NCBI GenBank assembly: GCA_022562855.1
Contig: JADFON010000042.1
Location: forward strand, 1-10,187
Source: Candidatus Zhuqueibacterota bacterium
GTDB taxonomy: Bacteria > SM23-31
DNA: 10,187 nt
Reading direction: 5' to 3'
Shown: positions 1 through 8,318 of the stretch, in pieces
Layout of the letters: the number at the start of each line of letters is the position of its first letter
Position numbering within the stretch: position 1 is the stretch's first letter
The notes under the pieces: generated by a model
What the model was told of the DNA's origin: nothing
Seen by the model: only the letters and a program-made list of their open reading frames with translations
The model's database searches: none
Program-made: the position numbers and the translations under genes

Positions 1-1242
<1,242 letters not shown>

Positions 1243-1268
1243 CTAAAAATCTTATAAATATTGTTTTT

Positions 1269-2141
1269 TTATTTCAATGCCTCTGCGCCGCCGACGATTT
1301 CCAACAGTTCCTTTGTGATAGCCGCCTGGCGCACACTGTTATAATAAAGTGTCAGGTTCTCGATCATATCCTGTGCGTTTGTCGTTGCGCTTTCCATTGC
1401 GGTCATTCGTGCTCCTTGTTCAGCCGCAGACGATTCAAGGAGAACCCGCCAGATTTGTATACCGACATGCAACGGCAGCAGGGTATCGAGAATCCTCAGC
1501 GGTTCGGGTTCATATAGATAATCAGTCCGGTTTCCTTTTTCAAGTTCCTTCCCCGCAATCGGGGCAGGTGGTTCTATCGGCAATAACTGCTCTGTGATAA
1601 CGTTTTGCTGGATGGCGGATTTAAACTCGTTGTATATCATTATAACCCGGTCAAGCTCCTCTGAAACATAAAGATCGATAATCCGGTCGGTAATCTGCTG
1701 CGCATGGGCATATTCAAGATTGTTGAAGAACATTGTATAGTGTTCGAGAATAGGATATTTTCTTGTCCTGAAAAAATCACGACCTTTCCTGCCAACGCAC
1801 ATAAGACTGTAATCTTCAAAGTTGTCTTCTTTTACAATTTTTCGGGCATGGTTGACAATGTTGGAGTTAAAACCTCCACAGAGACCACGGTCAGCAGTTA
1901 CAATGAGGTAGACAACTTTTTTCGGTGCGCGTTTCTGTAACAACGGGTGCATATCAGGGCTTACCCGTACGGCGATTTCCGACTGTACCTCCCGGAGTTT
2001 AAAAGCGTATGGGCGTGCCTGGACGATATTTTTCTGCGCGCGGCGAAGTTTTGCCGCGGCAACCATTTTCATCGCCTTTGTGATTTTTTGCGTTCCCTTG
2101 ACGGAAGTAATACGTCTTTTTATTTGTTGTAATGTCGCCAT
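1269..2141 (-). CDS. atpG: ATP synthase F1 subunit gamma
   Basis: The gamma subunit is the central rotor shaft that couples c-ring rotation to conformational change in the alpha3beta3 ring. The 290-residue length is normal. The N-terminal helix has the typical ATLQQIKRRITSVKGTQKITKAMK start, with the conserved ITKAMKMVAAAKLRRAQ stretch. The Rossmann-like middle holds VTADRGLCGGFN near residues 82-93. The C-terminal helix ENLTLYYNSVRQAAITKELLEIVGGAEAL is the part that sits inside the F1 barrel. The start at 2139-2141 matches the family N terminus exactly. I see no Shine-Dalgarno sequence in the roughly 30 bases before it, unlike atpA, atpE and atpD. It sits between atpA (113-base gap) and atpD (50-base gap), the usual F1 order. 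Confidence 0.98.
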   Translation of the reverse strand: MATLQQIKRRITSVKGTQKITKAMKMVAAAKLRRAQKNIVQARPYAFKLREVQSEIAVRVSPDMHPLLQKRAPKKVVYLIVTADRGLCGGFNSNIVNHARKIVKEDNFEDYSLMCVGRKGRDFFRTRKYPILEHYTMFFNNLEYAHAQQITDRIIDLYVSEELDRVIMIYNEFKSAIQQNVITEQLLPIEPPAPIAGKELEKGNRTDYLYEPEPLRILDTLLPLHVGIQIWRVLLESSAAEQGARMTAMESATTNAQDMIENLTLYYNSVRQAAITKELLEIVGGAEALK

Positions 2142-2164
2142 TTAATTATTGCACAACCGTAGGG

Positions 2165-2187
2165 GCAGGCCCAAAATCTGGGCAAGC
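2165..2187. repeat. Small dyad in the atpA-atpG gap
   Basis: The 113-base gap between atpA and atpG holds an inverted repeat. Inner arms GCCCA (2169-2173) and TGGGC (2179-2183) surround a 5-base loop. After two mismatched positions on each side, a GC pair closes the stem at 2165-2166 and 2186-2187. A GGGGCAGGC word at 2162-2170 runs into the left arm; the same nine bases occur inverted at 10173-10181. This may be a fragment of a dispersed repeat or a short RNA hairpin upstream of atpG. The rest of the gap is AT-rich, with a run of eight T on the minus strand just after the atpA stop. Confidence 0.5.
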
Positions 2188-2254
2188 AAAAAGGTCTGTT
2201 CATCCAGTATTAGGTAATCGTTTCAAAAAAAAGAAAATAATCGTTTTCGGTTTC

Positions 2255-3793
<1,539 letters not shown>

Positions 3794-3838
3794 TTAATGA
3801 TAACACTTAGATTTTTTTGGAATATTTATTTTTGTAAC

Positions 3839-3897
3839 CGCAATCTAAAGTTTGCCCCGCAGCGACCACTGCGCGGCGGTACAAGTTTTAAACTGCG
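3839..3897. repeat. Long imperfect palindrome in the atpH-atpA gap
   Basis: The left arm (3839-3862) and the right arm (3869-3897) are inverted copies of one another around a 6-base loop CGACCA (3863-3868). The arms begin and end with CGCA/TGCG. They share a TAAA core, a TTG step, a CCGC block and a terminal CGCAG/CTGCG stem next to the loop. I pair about 22 positions, with a few mismatches, some G-U pairs and a 5-base bulge. Smaller nested dyads are GCAATCT/AGTTTGC (3840-3855) and AGTTT/AAACT (3884-3894). Transcribed with the operon it would fold into a strong hairpin. No long T run follows, so it is not a standard intrinsic terminator. It may be a REP-like dispersed element or an mRNA processing or stability element. 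Confidence 0.75.
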
Positions 3898-3935
3898 TCT
3901 TACCACAATGATTGTCTAAAAAAAATACATAGAAT

Positions 3936-4472
3936 TCAATTCAACAACAGATTTTTCATCATGCTCAGGCTGTATAAGATAGAAGAGTCATAAACGGTGT
4001 TGTTTGCCCGGATTTGAAGACCGCCGACAATCGAAGGGTCCACCTCTTCCCGGATTGTCACCGTTTTATTTAAGATTTTCTCAAAAACCCGTTTAATTTC
4101 AGCATGAGTATCGCTATCAAGCGAAACCGCCGGTTTTACGGTGATCACTGTTCTATTTTGATAGCTGTCATAAAGTGTAGAAAAATGCTCATACATCTTT
4201 AATAGAAGTGTCTGCCGTTTTTTGTCGAGGACCAGGAAGAAAAAATTGAGTAATGTTGGAGTAACGGTATCTCCAAAAATTGATTTCAGAACCTTTTTTT
4301 TCTCGTTTAAATCAATTTTTGGTGAGAATAAAAAATACCGGAAATTGTCATTTTTTCTTAACATTCCGTCTATTATGGAAAATTCTTCTGCGACAGTATC
4401 AAGCACATTTCTGTCATGCGCGAGATTGAATACCGCTACCGAATACCGTCTTGCAAGCGATTCGGAAATCAT
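3936..4472 (-). CDS. atpH: ATP synthase F1 subunit delta (OSCP-like)
   Basis: Delta sits on top of F1 and holds it to the peripheral stalk formed by the b subunits. The 178-residue length is normal. The N-terminal helical domain starts ISESLARRYSVAVFNLAHDRN, the typical opening in which an Ala-Arg-Arg-Tyr motif begins the domain that binds alpha. The C-terminal part has VTIREEVDPSIVGGLQIRANNTVYDSSI (about 135-162), with the conserved DPSIVGGLQIR strand. The start codon lies inside the atpF end in an ATGA overlap (4469-4472), so translation is probably coupled. GGAG at 4481-4484, about 8 bases upstream, supports the start. The identification is firm from this motif and the position between atpF and atpA. 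Confidence 0.97.
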   Translation of the reverse strand: MISESLARRYSVAVFNLAHDRNVLDTVAEEFSIIDGMLRKNDNFRYFLFSPKIDLNEKKKVLKSIFGDTVTPTLLNFFFLVLDKKRQTLLLKMYEHFSTLYDSYQNRTVITVKPAVSLDSDTHAEIKRVFEKILNKTVTIREEVDPSIVGGLQIRANNTVYDSSILYSLSMMKNLLLN

Positions 4473-4957
4473 ATTTTTGACTCCAAATCTTTGATAGCCT
4501 GCCGCGCAAGACCAGTCTGTTGCTCGAGAGTAAGACTCGATGTTATTATCTTTGCGGCAATTGCAACGGAAAGATCAACAGCGCGCTCTTTCAGTTCAGA
4601 CACCGCTTTGTCGCGTTCCCGTTCCAAATCTTTTATGGTTTTTTCCACGATAGATTTTGCTTCTTCGGATGCTTTTTCGATCAACTCTTCCCGAACTTTT
4701 TCAGCCCGTTCGACGCCTTGTTTTACAATATCCTGCGCTTCTTTGCGCGCTTTGTTCAGCATCTCCTTTGTTTCTTCCATTTTCTGAATCGCATCCTTCT
4801 GTGCTTTTTCCGCGTCGCTTAGAGCAGTTTTTATTTTCTCTTCGCGTTCCTCCAATGCAGAAAGGATCCTTGGCCAGACCTTCCATGAGAGAAGGATAAC
4901 CAAAAACAAAAACGTTAACAAGGTCCAGATAGCCAGACCCGGTTCAAATTGCATCAT
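4469..4957 (-). CDS. atpF: ATP synthase Fo subunit b
   Basis: Subunit b forms the peripheral stalk that stops F1 from turning with the rotor. It has one N-terminal membrane helix (about residues 8-28, starting at the typical PGLAIWTLLTFLFLVILL) and then a long charged coiled coil rich in Glu, Lys and Ala to the C terminus, as expected. The 162-residue length is normal. Only one b gene is present, so the stalk should be a b2 homodimer. Two adjacent ATG codons (4957 and 4954) could start it. GAGGG lies 4 bases before the first and 7 before the second, so 4954 is at least as likely, giving 161 residues. It overlaps atpH by four bases and follows atpE by 30 bases. Confidence 0.97.
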   Translation of the reverse strand: MMQFEPGLAIWTLLTFLFLVILLSWKVWPRILSALEEREEKIKTALSDAEKAQKDAIQKMEETKEMLNKARKEAQDIVKQGVERAEKVREELIEKASEEAKSIVEKTIKDLERERDKAVSELKERAVDLSVAIAAKIITSSLTLEQQTGLARQAIKDLESKI

Positions 4958-4987
4958 AATACCCTCAGATTTTTATTACTAATGGAA

Positions 4988-5230
4988 TTATGATGTCCTG
5001 ATAACCATCAAAAAACCTGCTACTACAGCAAAAAGGGCGATCGCCTCTATCATAGCCGCCGGGATTATCATTGTTCTGAAAATTTGATCCGCTGCATCCG
5101 GCTGGCGCGCAGTACTTTCGCATGCTGTGCCTGCGATTCTTCCAATACCCAAAGCAGCGCCAATTGTCGCCAATCCTGCAGCAATTCCTGCTCCTATATA
5201 GCCCAATCCTAAATCCGTAAAGCCTTCCAT
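4988..5230 (-). CDS. atpE: ATP synthase Fo subunit c (proton-type rotor ring)
   Basis: Subunit c forms the membrane rotor ring. The 80 residues form two membrane helices joined by the polar loop ARQPDA (41-46) that contacts gamma and epsilon. Helix 1 is Gly/Ala-rich (GAGIAAGLATIGAALGIG, 13-30), the packing motif of c rings. The ion-binding carboxylate is E62 in helix 2 (MIEAIALF). Known Na+-type c subunits have Gln in helix 1 and Ser or Thr just after the Glu. Here the aligned residues are Ile and Ala, so I infer proton coupling. AGGAGGG is at 5235-5241 just before the ATG, the strongest ribosome-binding site in the window, fitting the many c copies needed per enzyme. A 296-base gap separates it from atpB. 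Confidence 0.98.
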   Translation of the reverse strand: MEGFTDLGLGYIGAGIAAGLATIGAALGIGRIAGTACESTARQPDAADQIFRTMIIPAAMIEAIALFAVVAGFLMVIRTS

Positions 5231-5234
5231 GAAG

Positions 5235-5241
5235 CCCTCCT
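5235..5241 (-). promoter_or_regulatory. Strong Shine-Dalgarno sequence of atpE
   Basis: The minus strand reads AGGAGGG ending 4 bases before the atpE ATG, the best match to the anti-SD in this window. Strong initiation at atpE is expected because c is needed in roughly 8 to 17 copies per complex. Confidence 0.8.
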
Positions 5242-5355
5242 GTTAATATGAAATTGATAAATTAAAAAATTAATTAATAGAAAATTTTACTTTCCAGATC
5301 TCGCAAAGCCGCTAAGCCGCAAAGAAAAAATTTATGATACAGGTTTAATACACTT

Positions 5356-5376
5356 TATAGATATAGCGCATCTATA
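5356..5376. promoter_or_regulatory. Perfect 7-base dyad, possible operator, upstream of atpE
   Basis: Arms TATAGAT (5356-5362) and ATCTATA (5370-5376) are exact inverted copies around the 7-base spacer ATAGCGC. The dyad overlaps the candidate -10 box of the promoter proposed at 5371-5399. Either a bound regulator or simple AT-rich coincidence could explain it. Confidence 0.3.
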
Positions 5377-5399
5377 TTTGATAACTTTAACTTGTCCAA
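5371..5399 (-). promoter_or_regulatory. Candidate sigma70-type promoter for atpE
   Basis: On the minus strand TTGGAC (5394-5399) and TATAGA (5371-5376) are separated by 17 bases. They match the -35 consensus at five of six positions and the -10 at four of six. Such a promoter would give a leader of about 130 bases before atpE and could restore expression downstream of the inserted element. The region is AT-rich, so chance matches are easy. Confidence 0.3.
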
Positions 5400-5478
5400 A
5401 ATACCCGGTGAAAATCACGTCTAATCTGCTGTAACTCAGTGTCATGTATTGTTTTTCTGCGTCCTTGCGTTTTTGTCC

Positions 5479-5496
5479 CGTGAGGGATGGCTCACG
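5479..5496. repeat. Short hairpin just downstream of atpB
   Basis: CGTGAG (5479-5484) and CTCACG (5491-5496) are perfect 6-base inverted arms around GGATGG. The hairpin lies about 30 bases after the atpB stop and could slow 3' exonucleases or weaken read-through. No T run follows it on the minus strand, so I do not call it an intrinsic terminator. It is part of the right arm of the inverted-repeat element. Confidence 0.4.
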
Positions 5497-5526
5497 CACG
5501 AGAGATTATTTTAATTAAAAGTCCGG

Positions 5527-6384
5527 TTAATGTTCCCCATGAAATGTCATGCTGATAAACATCGACGATAAAAACGTGAAAATGAATGCCTGCAAAAAAG
5601 CGAAGAAAATTTCAAGAATATAAATAAACAATGCAAACGGAATCGAAAATATACTGACAAAATAACTTTGCAAGACTATTATAAGACCCAGAAATGCAAG
5701 GATTACTATGTGTCCGGCAGTCATACTTGCAAATAGTCTTATAGCAAGAGCGACAGATTTGCCGGCTGTTCCTATAATTTCGAGGGGAAATAATATTGGC
5801 GTTATCCAAAGTGGAACGCCGGGTGGAACAAAATTTAAAAAATGGCGCACGGGACCGTGTTTAATCATACCGACAACATGTATTAACGAGAATGTTACCG
5901 CCGCAAGGGTGGCGGTTACGGTAATATTACTCGTTGCTGTTGAGAAAATCGGAATCAAACCAAGCAAGTTCATAAAGAGTATAAAGAAAAACAGGGATAG
6001 AAAATAGGGAACAAACGGTTTACCTTTTTTGCCAAAATTTATATAGACAATTTCATCTCTAACAAATGTAACAATCGGTTCAAACAGACCGGTTAACACT
6101 CCGCGGGGAGCCAGGTTGTTCCATTTTAGACCGAATCTAAACACAGAAAGAACAAGCAGGGCGGCAAGCCACAACATTAATACATGCTTGGTAATCGATA
6201 AATCAACCCCAAATAATTCAATTTCAGGAAGATGGAATGTCCATCCCAGAAGATCGTACTCATTGGAATTGCTGATGTGATGCACAAGCACATCGCCAAA
6301 CTGCTCTTCGTGCTCCACGGCTTGTTCTGCAACCTGTCGGGAGGTTTCTTCCTGTTGCAGCGTTGATAACGAAAAAAAATTCAT
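5527..6384 (-). CDS. atpB: ATP synthase Fo subunit a (proton channel)
   Basis: Subunit a provides the two half-channels that carry protons to and from the c ring. The protein has 285 residues with a charged N-terminal region of about 65 residues, then hydrophobic segments near 67-86, 124-146, 152-174, 190-205, 207-245 and 247-278. The essential Arg is R216 in LAIRLFASMTAGH. His225 and Glu258 occupy the positions of E. coli E219 and H245, the swapped pair seen in many bacteria and mitochondria. S220 replaces an Asn that is highly conserved in the family (E. coli N214). The C-terminal LQAFIFTFLSSMFISM is typical. Its ATG overlaps the atpI stop in an ATGA (6381-6384), so translation is probably coupled; only a weak GGAAA lies upstream. 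Confidence 0.97.
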   Translation of the reverse strand: MNFFSLSTLQQEETSRQVAEQAVEHEEQFGDVLVHHISNSNEYDLLGWTFHLPEIELFGVDLSITKHVLMLWLAALLVLSVFRFGLKWNNLAPRGVLTGLFEPIVTFVRDEIVYINFGKKGKPFVPYFLSLFFFILFMNLLGLIPIFSTATSNITVTATLAAVTFSLIHVVGMIKHGPVRHFLNFVPPGVPLWITPILFPLEIIGTAGKSVALAIRLFASMTAGHIVILAFLGLIIVLQSYFVSIFSIPFALFIYILEIFFAFLQAFIFTFLSSMFISMTFHGEH

Positions 6385-6776
6385 TTGTTTTCCGGCTTCT
6401 GTTTTCCGAACCGTTTTTGAAAATATATTATCTCGATGATTTGCATCATCACATATGAAAGCAGTAAACCGGAAAAATAGCTTGCAAGATTCATATTTGT
6501 TAAGAATTTTACCATCAATCCTGAACCGATAACAACGGCAAACCTGAAAATGATACCGCCAAATACGAGCGCCAGCAACCCGGCTATGGATGATTGCAGC
6601 AATTTATCCGTAACAAGCACCGTTGACCAGATAAGCAATACACTTACCACAGAACCCAAAAGCGCGGGTTTAAAGAATTCCGTGCTCCCCAATAAAAAAA
6701 GAAGAGTCAAAACAAAGATCGCAATAGGGCAGTATAAAACCAGAAAGAGCGCCGGGAAGGACTCTGTCTTAATCAT
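6381..6776 (-). CDS. atpI: AtpI-like ATP synthase accessory membrane protein
   Basis: This small membrane protein of 131 residues begins at MIKTESFPALF. Four hydrophobic segments (about 10-30, 36-58, 64-88, 96-118) and a basic C-terminal tail match the AtpI (subunit I) family, which helps c-ring assembly in some bacteria and, with AtpZ, has been linked to divalent-cation uptake. I chose the ATG at 6774-6776 rather than a longer open frame reaching 6848: the extra 24 residues are not membrane-like and would lie almost wholly over atpZ. With this start the gene overlaps atpZ by 8 bases and atpB by 4. No good Shine-Dalgarno sequence is visible, so reinitiation after atpZ is likely. The family call rests on size, topology and position more than on a sharp motif. 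Confidence 0.85.
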   Translation of the reverse strand: MIKTESFPALFLVLYCPIAIFVLTLLFLLGSTEFFKPALLGSVVSVLLIWSTVLVTDKLLQSSIAGLLALVFGGIIFRFAVVIGSGLMVKFLTNMNLASYFSGLLLSYVMMQIIEIIYFQKRFGKQKPENK

Positions 6777-7050
6777 CTGTTTTTTTTTGTATATGGTCGA
6801 TATAATGTATAAGGTAGTATAATCCTGCTCCCGAGCCACCAAAAACACCGGTGATCAGGATAATAGGGGAGGTTTGAAATTGTCGGTCCAGAAACCACCC
6901 AAGCAACCCTCCGGCTCCAATTATTGAAAGATATTGCGTTGTTGCTGAGAGATACCTTCCAAGCTGCGCGGTCCAGGGTATGTCATCCTTGTTCTTTTTT
7001 TGGTTTTCAGAGGGCTTTGTATACCGGTTATTTCCCAGTCTCTTGATCAC
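6769..7050 (-). CDS. atpZ: AtpZ, ATP synthase accessory protein
   Basis: AtpZ is a two-helix membrane protein encoded before atpI and atpB in many bacteria. The 93 residues comprise a hydrophilic Lys/Asn-rich N terminus, then WTAQLGRYLSATTQYLSIIGAGGLLGWFLDRQF with the family's Gly-rich helix ending in LDRQF (Asp55). After a short TSP turn comes a second helix, IILITGVFGGSGAGLYYLI (63-81). This is the AtpZ / F0F1-ATPase gene 1 pattern. The frame has no ATG; the start is a GTG at 7048-7050 that overlaps the bactofilin end by 23 bases. No clear ribosome-binding site is visible, so coupling to bactofilin translation is likely. The exact start is less certain than the function. Confidence 0.9.
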   Translation of the reverse strand: MIKRLGNNRYTKPSENQKKNKDDIPWTAQLGRYLSATTQYLSIIGAGGLLGWFLDRQFQTSPIILITGVFGGSGAGLYYLIHYIDHIQKKTDD

Positions 7051-7447
7051 TTTTCGTTTGCCCCGGTTTTACGGGTGCGTTTTTATCATCCATAATACAG
7101 TTCCCGTCAAAAATCGCTCCTTCCGCAATATTTAATTTTTGCGTTACTAAATCGCCTATAAGCACCGAGTTTTTTTCGAGAATTATTTTTGACTTGACAT
7201 TCATTTTCCCCCGGACCCTTCCACCTACAATCACATTGGTGGCATTTATCGTACCCTCAACTTCTCCGTCGCTGCCAATCGTAACGGTGCCGGTTGAAGT
7301 TATCTCACCTTTAATTTTACCGTCAATCCTGACGCTGTTTTTTATCTTAATCTTGCCTTCGATAACAGATCCCTTTCCGACTATCGTATTAAGTTCGCGT
7401 CTGTCTCCATCCCCGCCGGAATCATTACTTTTGTTGGCTGCAAACAT
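7028..7447 (-). CDS. Bactofilin (cytoskeletal beta-helix polymer)
   Basis: Bactofilins polymerise without nucleotide into membrane-bound filaments that organise cell-wall enzymes and cell shape. The 139 residues have a flexible N terminus, a right-handed beta-helix core (about 20-119) with short repeats such as IEGKIKIKNSVRIDGKIKGEI and VEGTINATNVIVGGRVRGKM, and a disordered polar tail. I chose the ATG at 7445-7447 over one four codons upstream, because GGAG (7454-7457) is 6 bases before it and because the resulting MFAANKSN start resembles the MF-type membrane-targeting N terminus of known bactofilins. The ATG shares a base with the stop of the M23 gene (TGATG). An adjacent M23 peptidase is a classic partner for this family. 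Confidence 0.95.
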   Translation of the reverse strand: MFAANKSNDSGGDGDRRELNTIVGKGSVIEGKIKIKNSVRIDGKIKGEITSTGTVTIGSDGEVEGTINATNVIVGGRVRGKMNVKSKIILEKNSVLIGDLVTQKLNIAEGAIFDGNCIMDDKNAPVKPGQTKSDQETGK

Positions 7448-8277
7448 CAATTTCTCCATTTACTTTTAGGCCAGACTGAAACGGGATCAACGGGAACATA
7501 GTTTTTCCAGATTTCAATATGGAGATGAGGCGCTGAACTGTCGCCGGAGTTTCCAAGAAGCGCTATAGGTTCTCCCTGGTAAATAAATTTTCGCTCCTGA
7601 ACTAATAACGAAGCATTATGTTTATATACGGTGATATATCCATTTTGATGGTCTATAATTACCTGATTACCTGCATCAACAGTCCAATTTGAGAAAATAA
7701 CCACTCCGTCTCCGGCAGCGCTTATGACCGATCCTTCTTTTGCCGACAGGTCTACTCCAAAATGCCCCCGCCCGGTAAGCGCCTCTTTTGGAGAAAATGC
7801 TTGGGTTATTTCTCCGCCGACAGGAATTAAGGTCGGGTATGCGCTCATAATATCGGCAAGGAGAAAAGGATTTAACAATTTGTAAAGATTATCCCTGCCT
7901 CCGGGCGATATATATCCCGAACCGGCAGACGCCTGTCCTACCGAATTAGCCGGTTCACTGTTCGTGAAGTTGATATCGCCAAATAAATTCCGTATTCGCC
8001 GGTCGGTCGCCTGTAACGATTGATATTTGAGAGCTATTTCATTTATAATCGCATTATCTTTGAGCAATTTCTCATTTCGTGAAACAAGCCTGTCATAATC
8101 CCATGATAATTTCGTCAGATTCCAATACGAAAATGAACCTGCAGCAAATATAACGCAGGCAACAATAAACATTGAAAAGAGGATTTTCAAGACTCCGTAT
8201 CGAATCTTGAGTGAGAAAGTTTGCTTCTCGCCCTCAGGTATAAAAAGAACAGATAATGTCTTTTTTCTTTTGGTCAT
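7447..8277 (-). CDS. M23 family (LytM-type) zinc metallopeptidase, membrane anchored
   Basis: Predicted peptidoglycan endopeptidase that cuts cross-links in the wall. The 276 residues begin with a short basic cytoplasmic part, one membrane helix (about 29-51) and a short coiled-coil stretch (about 57-92). The periplasmic M23 domain then runs from about 150 to the end. Zinc ligands are H172 and D176 (GHFGVD) and H253, with catalytic H220 (VYKHN) and H251 in the HLH motif at 251-253. All are present, so the domain looks active rather than a degenerate EnvC-like activator. The gene ends in a TGATG junction with bactofilin, which probably positions the enzyme. It begins 37 bases after parB, with no Shine-Dalgarno sequence visible before the ATG. 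Confidence 0.93.
   Translation of the reverse strand: MTKRKKTLSVLFIPEGEKQTFSLKIRYGVLKILFSMFIVACVIFAAGSFSYWNLTKLSWDYDRLVSRNEKLLKDNAIINEIALKYQSLQATDRRIRNLFGDINFTNSEPANSVGQASAGSGYISPGGRDNLYKLLNPFLLADIMSAYPTLIPVGGEITQAFSPKEALTGRGHFGVDLSAKEGSVISAAGDGVVIFSNWTVDAGNQVIIDHQNGYITVYKHNASLLVQERKFIYQGEPIALLGNSGDSSAPHLHIEIWKNYVPVDPVSVWPKSKWRN
7454..7457 (-). promoter_or_regulatory. Shine-Dalgarno sequence that decides the bactofilin start
   Basis: GGAG on the minus strand sits 6 bases before the ATG at 7447. The alternative ATG at 7459 would overlap this motif and has none of its own upstream. The site lies inside the last codons of the M23 peptidase gene. Confidence 0.7.
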
Positions 8278-8289
8278 AAAAAGACTTTA

Positions 8290-8318
8290 AAATTACGTAT
8301 TTTTGTCAAAAATGTCAA
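8290..8318 (-). promoter_or_regulatory. Candidate promoter for the M23-bactofilin-atpZIB genes
   Basis: A perfect TTGACA (8313-8318 on the minus strand, overlapping the parB stop) is followed after 17 bases by TAATTT (8290-8295), a poor -10 box. A start site about 7 bases downstream would fall near 8283 and leave only about 6 bases before the M23 ATG, an almost leaderless transcript that fits the lack of a Shine-Dalgarno sequence there. Confidence 0.35.

Larger units (their letters stand above)
5301..5505. repeat. Inverted-repeat element filling the atpB-atpE gap
   Basis: The gap 5231-5526 holds no supported gene. It contains two inverted arms built on the word CGCAA/TTGCG. The left arm (5301-5330) starts TCTCGCAAAGCCGC and ends in a run of A. 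The right arm (about 5452-5505, read on the minus strand) starts TCTCTCGTGCGTGAG, passes through AACGCAAGGACGCAG and ends in a run of A. The closest match is CGCTAAGCCGCAAAGAAAAA against CGCAAGGACGCAGAAAAA. The arms enclose about 120 AT-rich bases. I infer a degenerate MITE-like or palindromic intergenic element inserted between two genes that are usually closely linked. No transposase is present. Confidence 0.5.

Noticed and set aside
2222-2254. Intrinsic terminator after atpA
   Set aside because: There is a run of eight T on the minus strand, but the only stem before it is GAAAA/TTTTC, too weak, and atpG and atpD follow in the same direction.
5231-5526. A small gene or sRNA in the atpB-atpE gap
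   Set aside because: No open frame with a start signal is visible and the inverted arms explain most of the structure; an sRNA cannot be excluded without RNA data.
6777-6848. N-terminal extension of AtpI to an upstream start
   Set aside because: It would overlap atpZ by about 80 bases and adds 24 residues unlike the family; the ATG at 6776 gives the expected size and topology.
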